DNA from: Dyella solisilvae
GTDB lineage: Bacteria > Pseudomonadota > Gammaproteobacteria > Xanthomonadales > Rhodanobacteraceae
NCBI RefSeq assembly: GCF_003351225.1
Contig: NZ_QQSY01000006.1
Location: 97,514-161,513 of the forward strand
Direction: 5' to 3'
DNA length: 64,000 nucleotides
Shown here piece by piece: positions 50,018 through 58,613 of the stretch. The notes under the pieces were generated by a model, which did not search any database, was not told the DNA's origin, and was given only the letters and a program-made list of their open reading frames with translations. A program made the translations under genes and the position numbers. Each line of letters begins with the position of its first letter. Positions within the stretch are counted from its first letter, which is position 1.

Positions 50018-51363
50018 GGGGAATGCTCCGAATGTTCAGGGGGAGTGACATTGCCTTGCAGCGGAACCACCGAGGAAAGCTCGGCGGTCACCGCCACGTC
50101 GGCGGATTCGTCGGTACGGGCCAGATCGTGCGTATGGCGCGTGACGCGCACCGCGATCATGGTGCCGATGGCCAGCAGCACGGCCGCCAGCACGAAGGCC
50201 AGGCCGGGCAGGTGATAGGGCGAAGCCGGGGAAATCGAGAACGAGAACACCTGGGCGAACAGGAACGGCCCGAAAATTCCCGCGAAACTGGCCAGACTGG
50301 TGATGGCGCCCTGCAGGCGCCCCTGCTCGCCGGGATCGACCTGATGCGTCATCAGCGACTGAATCGGTGGCTGCGAAAGCCCCCACAAGGCCATCAGCGG
50401 CACACCCAGCAGGAACACGGCGCCGCTGCCGGCCAGGCCCATCACCAGGAACGCGCCGATACCGCACAGCATGCCACCCAGCATCAGGCGGCGTTCGCCC
50501 AGCTTGGGCGCCAGCCGGCGGGTGAGCACCGCCTGCACGAAGCCGTCGCAGCCACCCACCAGCATCAGCACGTAACCCACCGCTTGCGGGCCCCAGTTGT
50601 AGCGGTAGTCGGCGTACAGCACGAAGGTGGTCTGCAGCACGTAGTGGGCCAGATAGACCAGGAACATCACGATCGCCAGTCCCAGCACCAGCGGGTAGCG
50701 GCGCAGCAGGGCCAGCGAGCCGAGAGGATGGGCGCTGTGCATCTCGAAGCGCGGCGTACGGCGCTCCTTGGGCAGCGACTCGGGCAGCACGAACAGCCCG
50801 TACAGGAAATTGCAGGCCGCCAGCCCCGCCGCCACCCAGAATGGCAGGCGCAGGTCGTAATGGCCCAGGAAACCACCCACGCCCGGGCCGATGATGAAGC
50901 CCAGGCCGAACGCGCTGCCGAGGATGCCGTAGGCGGCCGCGCGCTTCTCCTTGGGGGTGATGTCGGCGATGTAGGCGTTGGCCGTGGTGAAGCTGGCGGC
51001 GGTCATGCCCAGCAGTACGCGGGCCACGAACAGCAGCCACAGCGTAGGCGCCAGGGCCAGCAGCACAAAATTGATCGCCAGCCCCGCGTTGGAAATGAGG
51101 ATGACGGGACGACGTCCGTAGTGGTCGGACAGGGCGCCCTGAACCGGCGAAAACACGAACTGTACGAAGGCGAACACCGTGGCGAATACGCCGACCCACC
51201 ACGCAGCATTGGAAATGCCACCACCCGCCAGCTGCTCGACTAGGTGAGGCAGCACCGGGATCACGATGCCGAACCCCAGCATGTCCAGCACCACGGTGAT
51301 GTAGATCAGCACGATCGCTGCGCGGCGGCGGGGCTGGAAATCGGTGGCGGCTGGCTGGTCCAT
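50014..51363 (-). CDS. MFS exporter (TCR/Tet-like)
   Basis: The 449-residue inner-membrane transporter has twelve predicted helices. After VVLDMLGFGIVIPVLPHLVE comes the A-motif-like FSPVQGALSDHYGRRPVILI, typical of drug:H+ antiporters of the Tet branch. SLARTDES-like polar residues end the chain. Substrate not readable. I start at ATG 51363 (MDQPAATDF). Operon with the DUF1993 gene. No regulator is adjacent. Confidence 0.88.
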   Translation of the reverse strand: MDQPAATDFQPRRRAAIVLIYITVVLDMLGFGIVIPVLPHLVEQLAGGGISNAAWWVGVFATVFAFVQFVFSPVQGALSDHYGRRPVILISNAGLAINFVLLALAPTLWLLFVARVLLGMTAASFTTANAYIADITPKEKRAAAYGILGSAFGLGFIIGPGVGGFLGHYDLRLPFWVAAGLAACNFLYGLFVLPESLPKERRTPRFEMHSAHPLGSLALLRRYPLVLGLAIVMFLVYLAHYVLQTTFVLYADYRYNWGPQAVGYVLMLVGGCDGFVQAVLTRRLAPKLGERRLMLGGMLCGIGAFLVMGLAGSGAVFLLGVPLMALWGLSQPPIQSLMTHQVDPGEQGRLQGAITSLASFAGIFGPFLFAQVFSFSISPASPYHLPGLAFVLAAVLLAIGTMIAVRVTRHTHDLARTDESADVAVTAELSSVVPLQGNVTPPEHSEHSP

Positions 51364-51494
51364 GGATGTCGCAGGCAGTGAAGCACGCACCATAGCCGAT
51401 TGCGTGTGACGGTGTGTGTGCGGTGCGGTAAGGGGTAGGGTCGGTGCCTGCTAGGCGCTTGGCGTTTTGGAACTTGCGCCATGCCTTCCTGTTC

Positions 51495-51523
51495 GTCATC
51501 CCAGCGAAAGCTTGGATCCAGTG
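51495..51523. repeat. Palindromic repeat family 1
   Basis: GTCATCCCAGCGAAAGCTTG then GATCCAGTG. One stem base (T for G) is changed from the 40779 copy. Confidence 0.7.
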
Positions 51524-51730
51524 CCTTTTGCTCTTTGATTCAGCGCCGCCGGCGGCATCTCGACTTCCAAAGAACGGAGTTTCCGAGGGGCACGGCGCGG
51601 GGCTTGATCGCCGTGCGGGCCGGATCCTGCGGGTACGCACCCACTGGACGCAGAGCAAAGTCACTGGATGACTCGCTTCGCTCGCCCCTTCGGGGCCGCC
51701 CTGCGGGCGTTCTACGCGCTTCGCGCTCCG

Positions 51731-51754
51731 TCCAGCTTTTGCTGGGATGACGAG
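51731..51754. repeat. Palindromic repeat family 1, inverted copy
   Basis: TCCAGCTTTTGCTGGGATGA then CGAG, mirror orientation to the 51495 copy 236 bases away. Confidence 0.65.
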
Positions 51755-51828
51755 TGGAAGAGTGCGCGGCAATCTGAATCCTCGCTTTCGCTGGAATGGA
51801 GAGCTGAGACCCAAAAGGCCAAATACCC

Positions 51829-52161
51829 TCACCCCTGCGGCGGCTGCGTCAGCTCCCGCGCATCCAGATACCCGTCATGATTGCGGTCCAGCTTGTGGAA
51901 CTGCCGTCGCAGATTGTCCTGGTACTGCTTGAGCGTGATCGGTTTGCCATGGCCGCCAGGCAATTCATCCGACTCGAGCACGCCGTCGCCATTGAGGTCG
52001 AGGCGGTAGAAGCCTTCGCTCATGTGCGCGACGTATTCGGCCTCGCTGACGCGACCGTCGCCGTCGGTGTCGAACTCGCGCAGATATTCCTCGGGCGTGC
52101 TCTGGGCGCGGGCCCAGAGCGGCAGCAGGAGCAGGGCGGCGAGGGCGGCCCTGCGCGCCAT
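51829..52161 (-). CDS. Small exported EF-hand protein
   Basis: The 110 residues have a signal peptide (about 1-20, ending ARA/AQS) and three EF-hand loops: DTDGDGRVSEAEY, DLNGDGVLESDEL and DRNHDGYLDAREL. It should bind calcium in the periplasm. ATG 52161 lies in a TGATG junction with the SMC stop, so it is the last gene of the folE-kleisin-KITE-SMC operon. Coupling is clear; a functional link to a cytoplasmic SMC complex is not. Confidence 0.85.
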   Translation of the reverse strand: MARRAALAALLLLPLWARAQSTPEEYLREFDTDGDGRVSEAEYVAHMSEGFYRLDLNGDGVLESDELPGGHGKPITLKQYQDNLRRQFHKLDRNHDGYLDARELTQPPQG

Positions 52162-54953
52162 CACGCCGCCTCGGTGCGCCGGCGCAGCACCGCCAGTGGC
52201 TGCGCCCAGGTGGCCCCGGGGCGGCGCTTGCTGGTGACCAGAGTGAGGTCGCTGGGCTGGAACACGTTGATGTTGTGCGTGGCTGGGGTGGTCAGAATGT
52301 ACTGCGCGCGCGTGGACTTGAGGAAGGCGCCAACCTTGTCAATGTTGAAGATGTCCAGGTGCGCAAACGGTTCGTCGATGAACACGAAGCCACCGGGCCG
52401 ATCTTCGTCGCGCATCAGCGCCACCAGCAGCAGCAGCGACTTCATCACCTGCTGGCCGCCCGAGGCTTCGCCGTCGTCCATGCCGATCCAGCCCTTCTTG
52501 TCGAACTCGAAGCGCACGTTGAGGCCGGCCTGGGCCAATGCCAGGTCCTCGTTGGACAGCTCCGGCAGTTCCACTTCCACGCCGATGCCGGCGAGATCCG
52601 CCAGAGTCTTCAGGTTGCGTGCGTAGCGCTTGACCGTATTGCGCAGCACGTTGAGATAGGCGGCGCGCGCTTCATGCGTGATGCGCGCCGCGCGCTCCAG
52701 GTGCACGCGACGGCGCTGCAGGTCCTGCTTCAGGCCATCGTGGTCGTTGGCAAACTTGTCGCGCAATGGCAGCACGCCATCGTCGGTTTCCCAGTGGCCT
52801 TCGTTGAGGCGGCGCTCGATGCGCTCGATCTCGCGGCGCACGGCGGCGGGCGATTCGTAGCGCTCGCGCAGCTCGGCCATGGCGCGACCACTGCGGTGGG
52901 CCGGACGCACGTGGTTGCGCTTGTGGCGGAACGCCTTGAGGCGGTCGATCTGTTCGTTGCGAAACTGGTTGTACTGGCGCGCACTGTCGGCCAGCTGCTG
53001 CTGGGCCTGGCGGTGATCGCGCGCCTCGTTGTCGCGCTGGCGGGAGTTCTGCTGGCGCTTCTCGCGCACGGCTTCGTAGTGGGCTTCCGCCGCGGAGTAG
53101 CTGTCGGCGCAGCGCTGCACGTCGTCCTGCAAGGCGGCCTGGGCCTCATGCGCTTCGGCGAATTCGTCGGCACGATCGGCGAGCTGGCCGCTGGCGTTGG
53201 CGCCACGCAGCAGGCTCTCGGCATCACCGGCCTGCTGCTGCCACTGCTTGCGCTGTTCGGCGATCGTGCGTAGTTGCTGTTCGATCGACTGCAGGCGCGT
53301 CTCGCCTTCGCGCAACTGCCGCTCGCGCGCCGCGCTGCCGAAGTAGACATCGTCCACGCCGAGGTGGCGGCCGCCGCGACGTTCGCGGAAATAGCCCTGC
53401 GGGGTGATCCAGTCCTGGTCCTTGCCCAGCTTGGCGCCGTCGGCCACGTCCTCGACACGCCGTATGCGGTCGAGCTGGCGCAGCAGCCATTCCGGTGCGT
53501 CGGCGGTGAAATCGACCACCTCCAGCAGCGAGCCGCGGGTCGGCGCCATCGTCGGCGCGCGCTCGGCTACCACGAAGTGCTTGTAACGATGCTGCTCGCC
53601 CAGGCGCCAGGCGGCCTCGCGATCGCGAGGGTGATCGAGCAGCACGACATGGCGATAACCGGCCAGCACCGCTTCCACCGCCGCCTGCCAGCGCGGCTCG
53701 GTGATCTCCACGATCTCGCTCAGCATGCTATGGCCGATGCCGGCGTCATCCAGCGCGCGGCGGAACGACTGTTCGAATTCCGGCGTATAGCGCTGACCGC
53801 GCCGCCACGCGCCCAACTGGGCGGTGAGCGTGCTCAGCTGCTCGCGCAAGCGGGCTTCCTCGTTCTGCAGGCGACCAAGCTGGCTGCGCGCCTCGACCAG
53901 CTGCTTGCCCTGCTTTTCGTGGTCGGCGCCGTCCTGCTCGGCGACCAGCTTGCGCAGGTGCTGCTCCTGCTTGAGCAAGGTGGCGTTTTCGGTTTCGGCG
54001 CGGCGGGCCTCGTCCAGCTGTTGCTTGGCCTGCTGGCGCGCCTGGTCGGCGGCGTGCTGCTCGCCGCGCAGCGATTCCTCGCAGGCGTCCAGCGACTGCA
54101 ACTGCAGCTGCAGTTCCACGTCGCGTGCCGAGAGATCGCGACACTTGCGCTTCAGGCCCAGCAGTTGCGGGCGGGCGCCGCGGATCGCGGCATGCAACTC
54201 GGAAAGCTCGGTGCGCGGCAGCGTCTCGGCGACCAGGTCGGCGTGCTCGTGCTTGAGCGCGTCCCACTCCTGCCACGAGCGCACGCGGCCTTCGGCCTCC
54301 TGCAGGCTCACGCCGATCAGCGAGAGCTGGTGCTCCAGTCCGTGCAGCTCGCGATCGGCTTCGGCCTGTTCGTTGCGCGCGCGCTGGTAGTCCTCCAGCA
54401 CGCTCTTGTCGCCGAACACGTCGAACACCAGGTCCAGCAGCGCCTTCGGCGGCATCTGGCATAGCTTGTCGGTCGCGCCCTGTTCCAGCGTCAGCACGCG
54501 GCGAATCGCCTGCGACAGGCCGGCGCCCTCGAGGCGCACGCGGTATTCGCGCAGCCCCAGCCAGTCGTTGCGCGCCTCAATCTCGTCCACGCTGACGTCG
54601 CCGCCGAGCACGGCGTACTGGCGCTGCCATTCGCCGCCCTTCTTCTGGATGCGCACGGCCAGCGTGACTTCGCTGTCCATGATCGGGAAGAACGGACGCT
54701 CGCCGCGCGGCCCCGGCGGGTTGCCCACGCGGGCGCGCAGCCATGCGAAAGGCTTGCCGTTGTGGCGCAGGTAGCTCTTGTAGTCGCGGTTTCCGGCACA
54801 GTCGATGGTGAGCAGGGTGCGCAGCGCGTCGAGCAGGGTGGTCTTGCCCGAGCCGTTGGGGCCGACCACGGTGACGATGTTGGTATCTAGCGGCAGGCTG
54901 AAGCGCTGCCAGTAGTCCCAGTGGATGACTTCGAGGCTGCGGAAATCAAACAT
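52161..54953 (-). CDS. SMC-like ATPase of an MksB/JetC-type condensin
   Basis: The 930-residue protein is a chromosome-organising ATPase in design. Walker A GPNGSGKTT is at 31-39, coiled coils about 195-380 and 550-770, a hinge-like globular part about 395-545 (RWQAAVEAVLAGYRHVVLLD), the signature SGGQQ at 831-835, Walker B FVFIDEP (856-862) with D-loop AHLD, and His893 as H-loop. The N-terminal start IHWDYWQRFSLPLDTNIVTV is close to that of JetC/MksB. It overlaps the KITE gene by 8 bases (ATGTTTGA), giving translational coupling. The complex would load on DNA and extrude loops. JetD/MksG is not present in the window. RecN/SbcC-like roles are less likely. Confidence 0.82.
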   Translation of the reverse strand: MFDFRSLEVIHWDYWQRFSLPLDTNIVTVVGPNGSGKTTLLDALRTLLTIDCAGNRDYKSYLRHNGKPFAWLRARVGNPPGPRGERPFFPIMDSEVTLAVRIQKKGGEWQRQYAVLGGDVSVDEIEARNDWLGLREYRVRLEGAGLSQAIRRVLTLEQGATDKLCQMPPKALLDLVFDVFGDKSVLEDYQRARNEQAEADRELHGLEHQLSLIGVSLQEAEGRVRSWQEWDALKHEHADLVAETLPRTELSELHAAIRGARPQLLGLKRKCRDLSARDVELQLQLQSLDACEESLRGEQHAADQARQQAKQQLDEARRAETENATLLKQEQHLRKLVAEQDGADHEKQGKQLVEARSQLGRLQNEEARLREQLSTLTAQLGAWRRGQRYTPEFEQSFRRALDDAGIGHSMLSEIVEITEPRWQAAVEAVLAGYRHVVLLDHPRDREAAWRLGEQHRYKHFVVAERAPTMAPTRGSLLEVVDFTADAPEWLLRQLDRIRRVEDVADGAKLGKDQDWITPQGYFRERRGGRHLGVDDVYFGSAARERQLREGETRLQSIEQQLRTIAEQRKQWQQQAGDAESLLRGANASGQLADRADEFAEAHEAQAALQDDVQRCADSYSAAEAHYEAVREKRQQNSRQRDNEARDHRQAQQQLADSARQYNQFRNEQIDRLKAFRHKRNHVRPAHRSGRAMAELRERYESPAAVRREIERIERRLNEGHWETDDGVLPLRDKFANDHDGLKQDLQRRRVHLERAARITHEARAAYLNVLRNTVKRYARNLKTLADLAGIGVEVELPELSNEDLALAQAGLNVRFEFDKKGWIGMDDGEASGGQQVMKSLLLLVALMRDEDRPGGFVFIDEPFAHLDIFNIDKVGAFLKSTRAQYILTTPATHNINVFQPSDLTLVTSKRRPGATWAQPLAVLRRRTEAA

Positions 54954-55677
54954 CGTGGGTCACTTCGCTGTCTTCGCTGATGTCATTCACGTCACCGTCG
55001 CGATCGTCGTACAGCGGCTCGTCGTTGTCGTTCACGTCGTCGCGCGGCGTGAGGCTGGCCAGCAGGTCGCCCAGCGCGCCGTCGAGGATGCGCCGTGCGG
55101 TGCGCTCGTAATCGAACACCAGGTCGAGCAACGGACCTTCGGCCAGCTCGCCCTTGCGGCGCACGATGAAGCCGTGGCGGCTGAGCACGCCGAGATTGAA
55201 GTTCACGCGCGTCTTGCCGCCCAGCTTGTCGCCGAAGTCGGCGAGCAGGGTGCGTTCGGCCACCACCGGCGACAGCGATGGATCGCGCGAGATCGGCTTG
55301 GCCTCGGCGAACATCTGCGTCTGCGAGGCATCGGCCTCTGCTTGCTGGCGCTCCAGCTGGCGCTGGCGCTTGGGCAGCACGATCAGCGCCCACAGCACCA
55401 CCAGCAGCGCGACCGCGTCACGGTCCAGCTGCAGCGTGTTGGAGATCCAGCTGTCGCTGCCGCCGAACACCTGGCGCTCGGCGCTGCGGGTGACGGCCAC
55501 GCCGATATAGGCGGAGTAGGGGTGCTCGCGCAGCTCCAGGCCCACCGCGGCAAGGCGACGGTCGAGTTCTTCGCGAAAGGCTTCGTCGAGCAGCGCCTTG
55601 CGTGCCTGCGTGTCGTCGCGCGGCAGCCAGCGCTGCGACAGCAGGCGCGCGATCAGCGCGGCGATGTCGTCATGCAT
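54946..55677 (-). CDS. KITE-like winged-helix subunit (MksE/JetB, DUF4194-like)
   Basis: The 243-residue protein has LARLLSQRWLPRDDTQARKA-type helices, a strand region GLELREHPYSAYIGVAV, AVALLVVLWALIVLPKRQRQ, and winged-helix-like GDKLGGKTRVNFNLGVLSRH and GFIVRRKGELAEGPLLDLVF. An acidic tail (about 212-243) follows. It resembles MukE/MksE/JetB partners that dimerise and bind the kleisin. The start overlaps the preceding gene by 8 bases (ATGCATGA), as does its stop with the SMC start. Family inferred from the context and pattern. Confidence 0.72.
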   Translation of the reverse strand: MHDDIAALIARLLSQRWLPRDDTQARKALLDEAFREELDRRLAAVGLELREHPYSAYIGVAVTRSAERQVFGGSDSWISNTLQLDRDAVALLVVLWALIVLPKRQRQLERQQAEADASQTQMFAEAKPISRDPSLSPVVAERTLLADFGDKLGGKTRVNFNLGVLSRHGFIVRRKGELAEGPLLDLVFDYERTARRILDGALGDLLASLTPRDDVNDNDEPLYDDRDGDVNDISEDSEVTHDV

Positions 55678-56965
55678 CGGTGGGTTCCTTGGGATGCAGG
55701 CGGCCCGCGCTTACCAGCGCGATCGCCGCCAGGCCCGGGTCGACCAGGCGGGGTTCAATTTCCAGCTTCAACGGCAGCCGCGCGAGATCGGCGGTCGGCC
55801 CCTGCAGCGCGGATGATTCAGGGTCGCCGAGCAGGCCGAGCAGCGACAGGCGATAGGCGCTCAGCGCGTAGTCGTCGCCGCGCAAGGCGTCGGTGAGTTC
55901 GAACGGCTGTGTCACCGCCGCCAGCACGCCGTGCCAGTCGAGCAACGGCGAGAGGTCTTCTTCGTCGATCGGCAGGTCGTGCGTGGTGGGCGTCGCTTCC
56001 GCGCTGGGCAGCTCGGTGCTTTCGGCGGCGACGCGCTCGCGCTCGAGCAGTTCGTACTCGGCCACATCGAGCGCGATCTGGTCCTGCACGAAGGGCGGTT
56101 GGATCGGCAGCCGATGCGCCTCGTCGGCGTACTGGGTCAGCGCATCCGGCGTGAGCGAGCGCAGCCAGGCCACCAGGTCGGAGGAGGACAAGCCGGTGCG
56201 GCCCAGGTGCACGCGGTGCTGGTCAATCTTGTTGAGCTCGCGCTGGAACACGCCGGCCTGGCGCAGCAACGCGCTCTGCGCGCGACCAACGGCCTGGGCG
56301 AGACGATGCTTGGCCGAGTCCAGCTCGTCACTATCGGCGATCGCGCGCACCACCTCGGTGCCTTTCTCCACCCAGGTCCACACCGAATCCAGGCGCGCGG
56401 CGGCGCGACGGATGCGGTGCTCGGAGCCGGACAGCACCGCGCGGTCGAAGTCTTCCTTCAGTTCGGACAGGCGCGACAGCAGGTGGCCGAGTTCGTCTGC
56501 GGAAATGCGCCCCACTGCCTGGCCGGCGGCGAGCTGCGCGGTGAGGTAGCCCAGGCCGTCCTCGTCGTCGCGCTCGAATTCCAGCAGGGTGGATACCGCG
56601 GCCAGCGCCTTGCGGCCCAGCGGGCTGATCCGGTAGCGCAGCGTCTCGCTATCCCAGCTCAGCAGCTCGTGTTCCTTCAGGCGCTGCACCACGGTTTCCA
56701 GCTTGACCGGCTCGACGAAGGCGAGCTGGTCGCGGATCTCGGCAGGCGTCCACTCCGGCGCATGCGCGCGCGCGCCCAGCGTGCGCAGCACCAGCAGGCG
56801 CAGCAGCACCTGGGCCTCGCCACCGTGGAACAGGGCGCTGAAGGCGCGCAGCAGCCCGCGGCCACGCAGCAGCGGAAATACCGCCGGCAGGTCCTCGGCC
56901 GTGATGCCCTCGCGCAGTACGTCCTGCAGACGCTCGTCGGCGTCCGCGCTATCGATCGGCAACAT
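55670..56965 (-). CDS. Kleisin-like subunit (MksF/JetA-type)
   Basis: The 431 residues show an N-terminal winged-helix region (about 50-130, EWTPAEIRDQLAFVEPVKLE then RLKEHELLSWD). A mostly helical middle follows (about 130-370), and then a C-terminal segment with LSLLGLLGDPESSALQGPTA. Winged helix plus long helices followed by a KITE and an SMC gene is the MukF/MksF order. I start at ATG 56965; TTG 56968 is possible. It lies 13 bases after folE with no good ribosome site, so it probably depends on reading through from folE. Call based mainly on context. Confidence 0.68.
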   Translation of the reverse strand: MLPIDSADADERLQDVLREGITAEDLPAVFPLLRGRGLLRAFSALFHGGEAQVLLRLLVLRTLGARAHAPEWTPAEIRDQLAFVEPVKLETVVQRLKEHELLSWDSETLRYRISPLGRKALAAVSTLLEFERDDEDGLGYLTAQLAAGQAVGRISADELGHLLSRLSELKEDFDRAVLSGSEHRIRRAAARLDSVWTWVEKGTEVVRAIADSDELDSAKHRLAQAVGRAQSALLRQAGVFQRELNKIDQHRVHLGRTGLSSSDLVAWLRSLTPDALTQYADEAHRLPIQPPFVQDQIALDVAEYELLERERVAAESTELPSAEATPTTHDLPIDEEDLSPLLDWHGVLAAVTQPFELTDALRGDDYALSAYRLSLLGLLGDPESSALQGPTADLARLPLKLEIEPRLVDPGLAAIALVSAGRLHPKEPTDA

Positions 56966-56978
56966 CAAACGCGCTGGC

Positions 56979-57584
56979 TCAACGGTGGTTGCCGCCGCGG
57001 ATACCGATGAACTGCAGGAATTCCGAACGCGTGCGCGCGTCGTCGCGGAACGCGCCGAGCATCTGGCTGGTGATCATCGACACGCCGCGCTTGTGCACGC
57101 CGCGCGTGGTCATGCATTCATGGCTCGCATCGATCACCACGGCCACGCCGGCCGGATGCAGGTTCTCCTGGATGCACTGCGCGATCTGCGCGGTGAGCTT
57201 TTCCTGCACCTGGAAGCGGCGAGCGTAGGCGTCGACCACGCGGGCAAGCTTGCTGATGCCCACCACGCGGTTGGTCGGCAGGTAGCCGACGTGGGCTCGA
57301 CCGATGATCGGCGCCATGTGGTGCTCGCAGTGGCTTTCGAACTCGATGTCGCGCAGCACGACCATCTCGTCGTACCCGGCCACTTCCTCGAAGGTGCGAC
57401 GCAGGTATTCGCCGGGATCGACCTGATAGCCGGAGAACCAGTCCCGGTAGGCCTTCACCACGCGCTTGGGCGTATCGAGCAGACCTTCGCGGCTCGGATC
57501 CTCACCCGACCAGCGCAGCAGGACGCGCACGGCCTCCTCGGCCTGTTCGCGGGTGACTTCGGTCGACTCGTTGCGCTCGGTCAT
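56979..57584 (-). CDS. folE: GTP cyclohydrolase I
   Basis: FolE opens GTP to dihydroneopterin triphosphate, the first step of folate synthesis. The 201 residues contain zinc-ligand segments [20 protein letters not shown] and [20 protein letters not shown], plus [26 protein letters not shown] precedes ATG 57584 by a normal gap, which decides the start. It heads an operon with the three condensin-like genes and the EF-hand gene. Upstream divergent from a secreted protein gene. Confidence 0.97.
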   Translation of the reverse strand: MTERNESTEVTREQAEEAVRVLLRWSGEDPSREGLLDTPKRVVKAYRDWFSGYQVDPGEYLRRTFEEVAGYDEMVVLRDIEFESHCEHHMAPIIGRAHVGYLPTNRVVGISKLARVVDAYARRFQVQEKLTAQIAQCIQENLHPAGVAVVIDASHECMTTRGVHKRGVSMITSQMLGAFRDDARTRSEFLQFIGIRGGNHR

Positions 57585-57743
57585 GCGGGTTCCTTCGGGT
57601 ACGGCTCTTCGGACGCGCCAGTGTAACGCCACCGCCGGGTTTTAGGCCTCGCCGGCGTCGTCGGCCCTTGGCTATCAAAGGGTTGTAGGGCGCTCGGCGC
57701 AGACCCTAGACTCTCGAACGCCATTCGGGGGAGAGGCGTCAAC

Positions 57744-58604
57744 ATGAAGCAGGGGATAGCCATCGGGTTCTGCCTGCTGCTGGGTTGCGCTTCCGCGACC
57801 GCCCACGCCGGCGCCAATGACGTACGCAAGACTGCCGAGGCCACCATGTTGGTCACCGGCACCGTGCAAGCGAACCCGGACGGGACGGTGAATGGCTATT
57901 CCCTGGACCAGTCGGACAAGCTCCCCGCATCGGTCGTTGAGGCGATCAATCGCGACATGGCGCACTGGACGCTGACGTTCGACGGAAAGCCAGCCAGTGT
58001 GATCACCAGCAAGATGAGCGTGCGTGTGGTCGCCGAACCCATCGACGACAAGAGCTTCCGCATCGTCATCGCGGGCGAGTCGTTTGGCGACTACGACAAC
58101 CGATCGAGAACCACGCTGACCTACAAGGCCCGCCCCGCTCCGTCCTACCCACGGGAAGCCATCAACTGGGGGGTGTCGGGCACTGCCTACCTGTTGATTC
58201 GCGTGGGTCGCGACGGCAAGGTGCAAGAGCTGGTTGCCGAGCAGGTGAACCTCGACCAGTATGGCGCGGAACACGACATGGACCGCTTCCGCAAGATGCT
58301 GGCCGATGCAGCGCTGAGAGCCGCCAAAACGTGGACGTTCAACGCGCCTACGGAGGGCAAGGACGCCAATGCCCCGTACTGGGACGTTCGCGTACCGGTC
58401 GTTTATGACCTGGGGACATACGGCGGTCCCAAGGCGCATAAAGGCTACGGCAGCTGGGACGTGTACATCCCGGGACCGCGTCAGAATGCGCCCTGGGTGA
58501 AGGACCAGGCGCTGCTCACTGGCGCTCCCGATGCCTTGCCTGATGGCGCCCTGCAGATGATGGGATCGGGGCCGCGATTGACCTCGCCGCCCAGTGGCGG
58601 CTGA
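57744..58604 (+). CDS. Secreted protein with TonB-C-terminal-like domain
   Basis: The 286-residue exported protein has a signal peptide (about 1-23, ending AHA) and a region around 133-215 (PSYPREAINWGVSGTAYLLI, RVGRDGKVQELVAE, ALRAAKTWTFNAP) resembling the TonB C-terminal fold. It lacks the N-terminal membrane anchor and Pro-rich spacer of real TonB. It may bind a periplasmic partner. The C-terminus is Gly/Pro-rich. GAGAGG precedes the ATG. Function unknown; convergent with a methyltransferase gene, 9 bases apart. Confidence 0.7.
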   Translation: MKQGIAIGFCLLLGCASATAHAGANDVRKTAEATMLVTGTVQANPDGTVNGYSLDQSDKLPASVVEAINRDMAHWTLTFDGKPASVITSKMSVRVVAEPIDDKSFRIVIAGESFGDYDNRSRTTLTYKARPAPSYPREAINWGVSGTAYLLIRVGRDGKVQELVAEQVNLDQYGAEHDMDRFRKMLADAALRAAKTWTFNAPTEGKDANAPYWDVRVPVVYDLGTYGGPKAHKGYGSWDVYIPGPRQNAPWVKDQALLTGAPDALPDGALQMMGSGPRLTSPPSGG

Positions 58605-58613
58605 CGCTCATGT

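Larger units (their letters stand above)
51364..51828. other. Repeat-rich gene-free stretch
   Basis: 465 bases without a supported gene. It holds family 1 copies at 51495-51523 and, inverted, 51731-51754, plus a degenerate third near 51775-51805. Between them lies a GC-rich run with GAGCGAAG-like short dyads. It separates the MFS gene's promoter side from the EF-hand gene. Confidence 0.6.

Noticed and set aside
51829-56965. A complete Wadjet plasmid-defence system.
   Set aside because: No JetD/MksG nuclease gene lies beside the three condensin-like genes; both flanks are read through and hold folE and an EF-hand gene. Reported as a condensin-like cassette instead.
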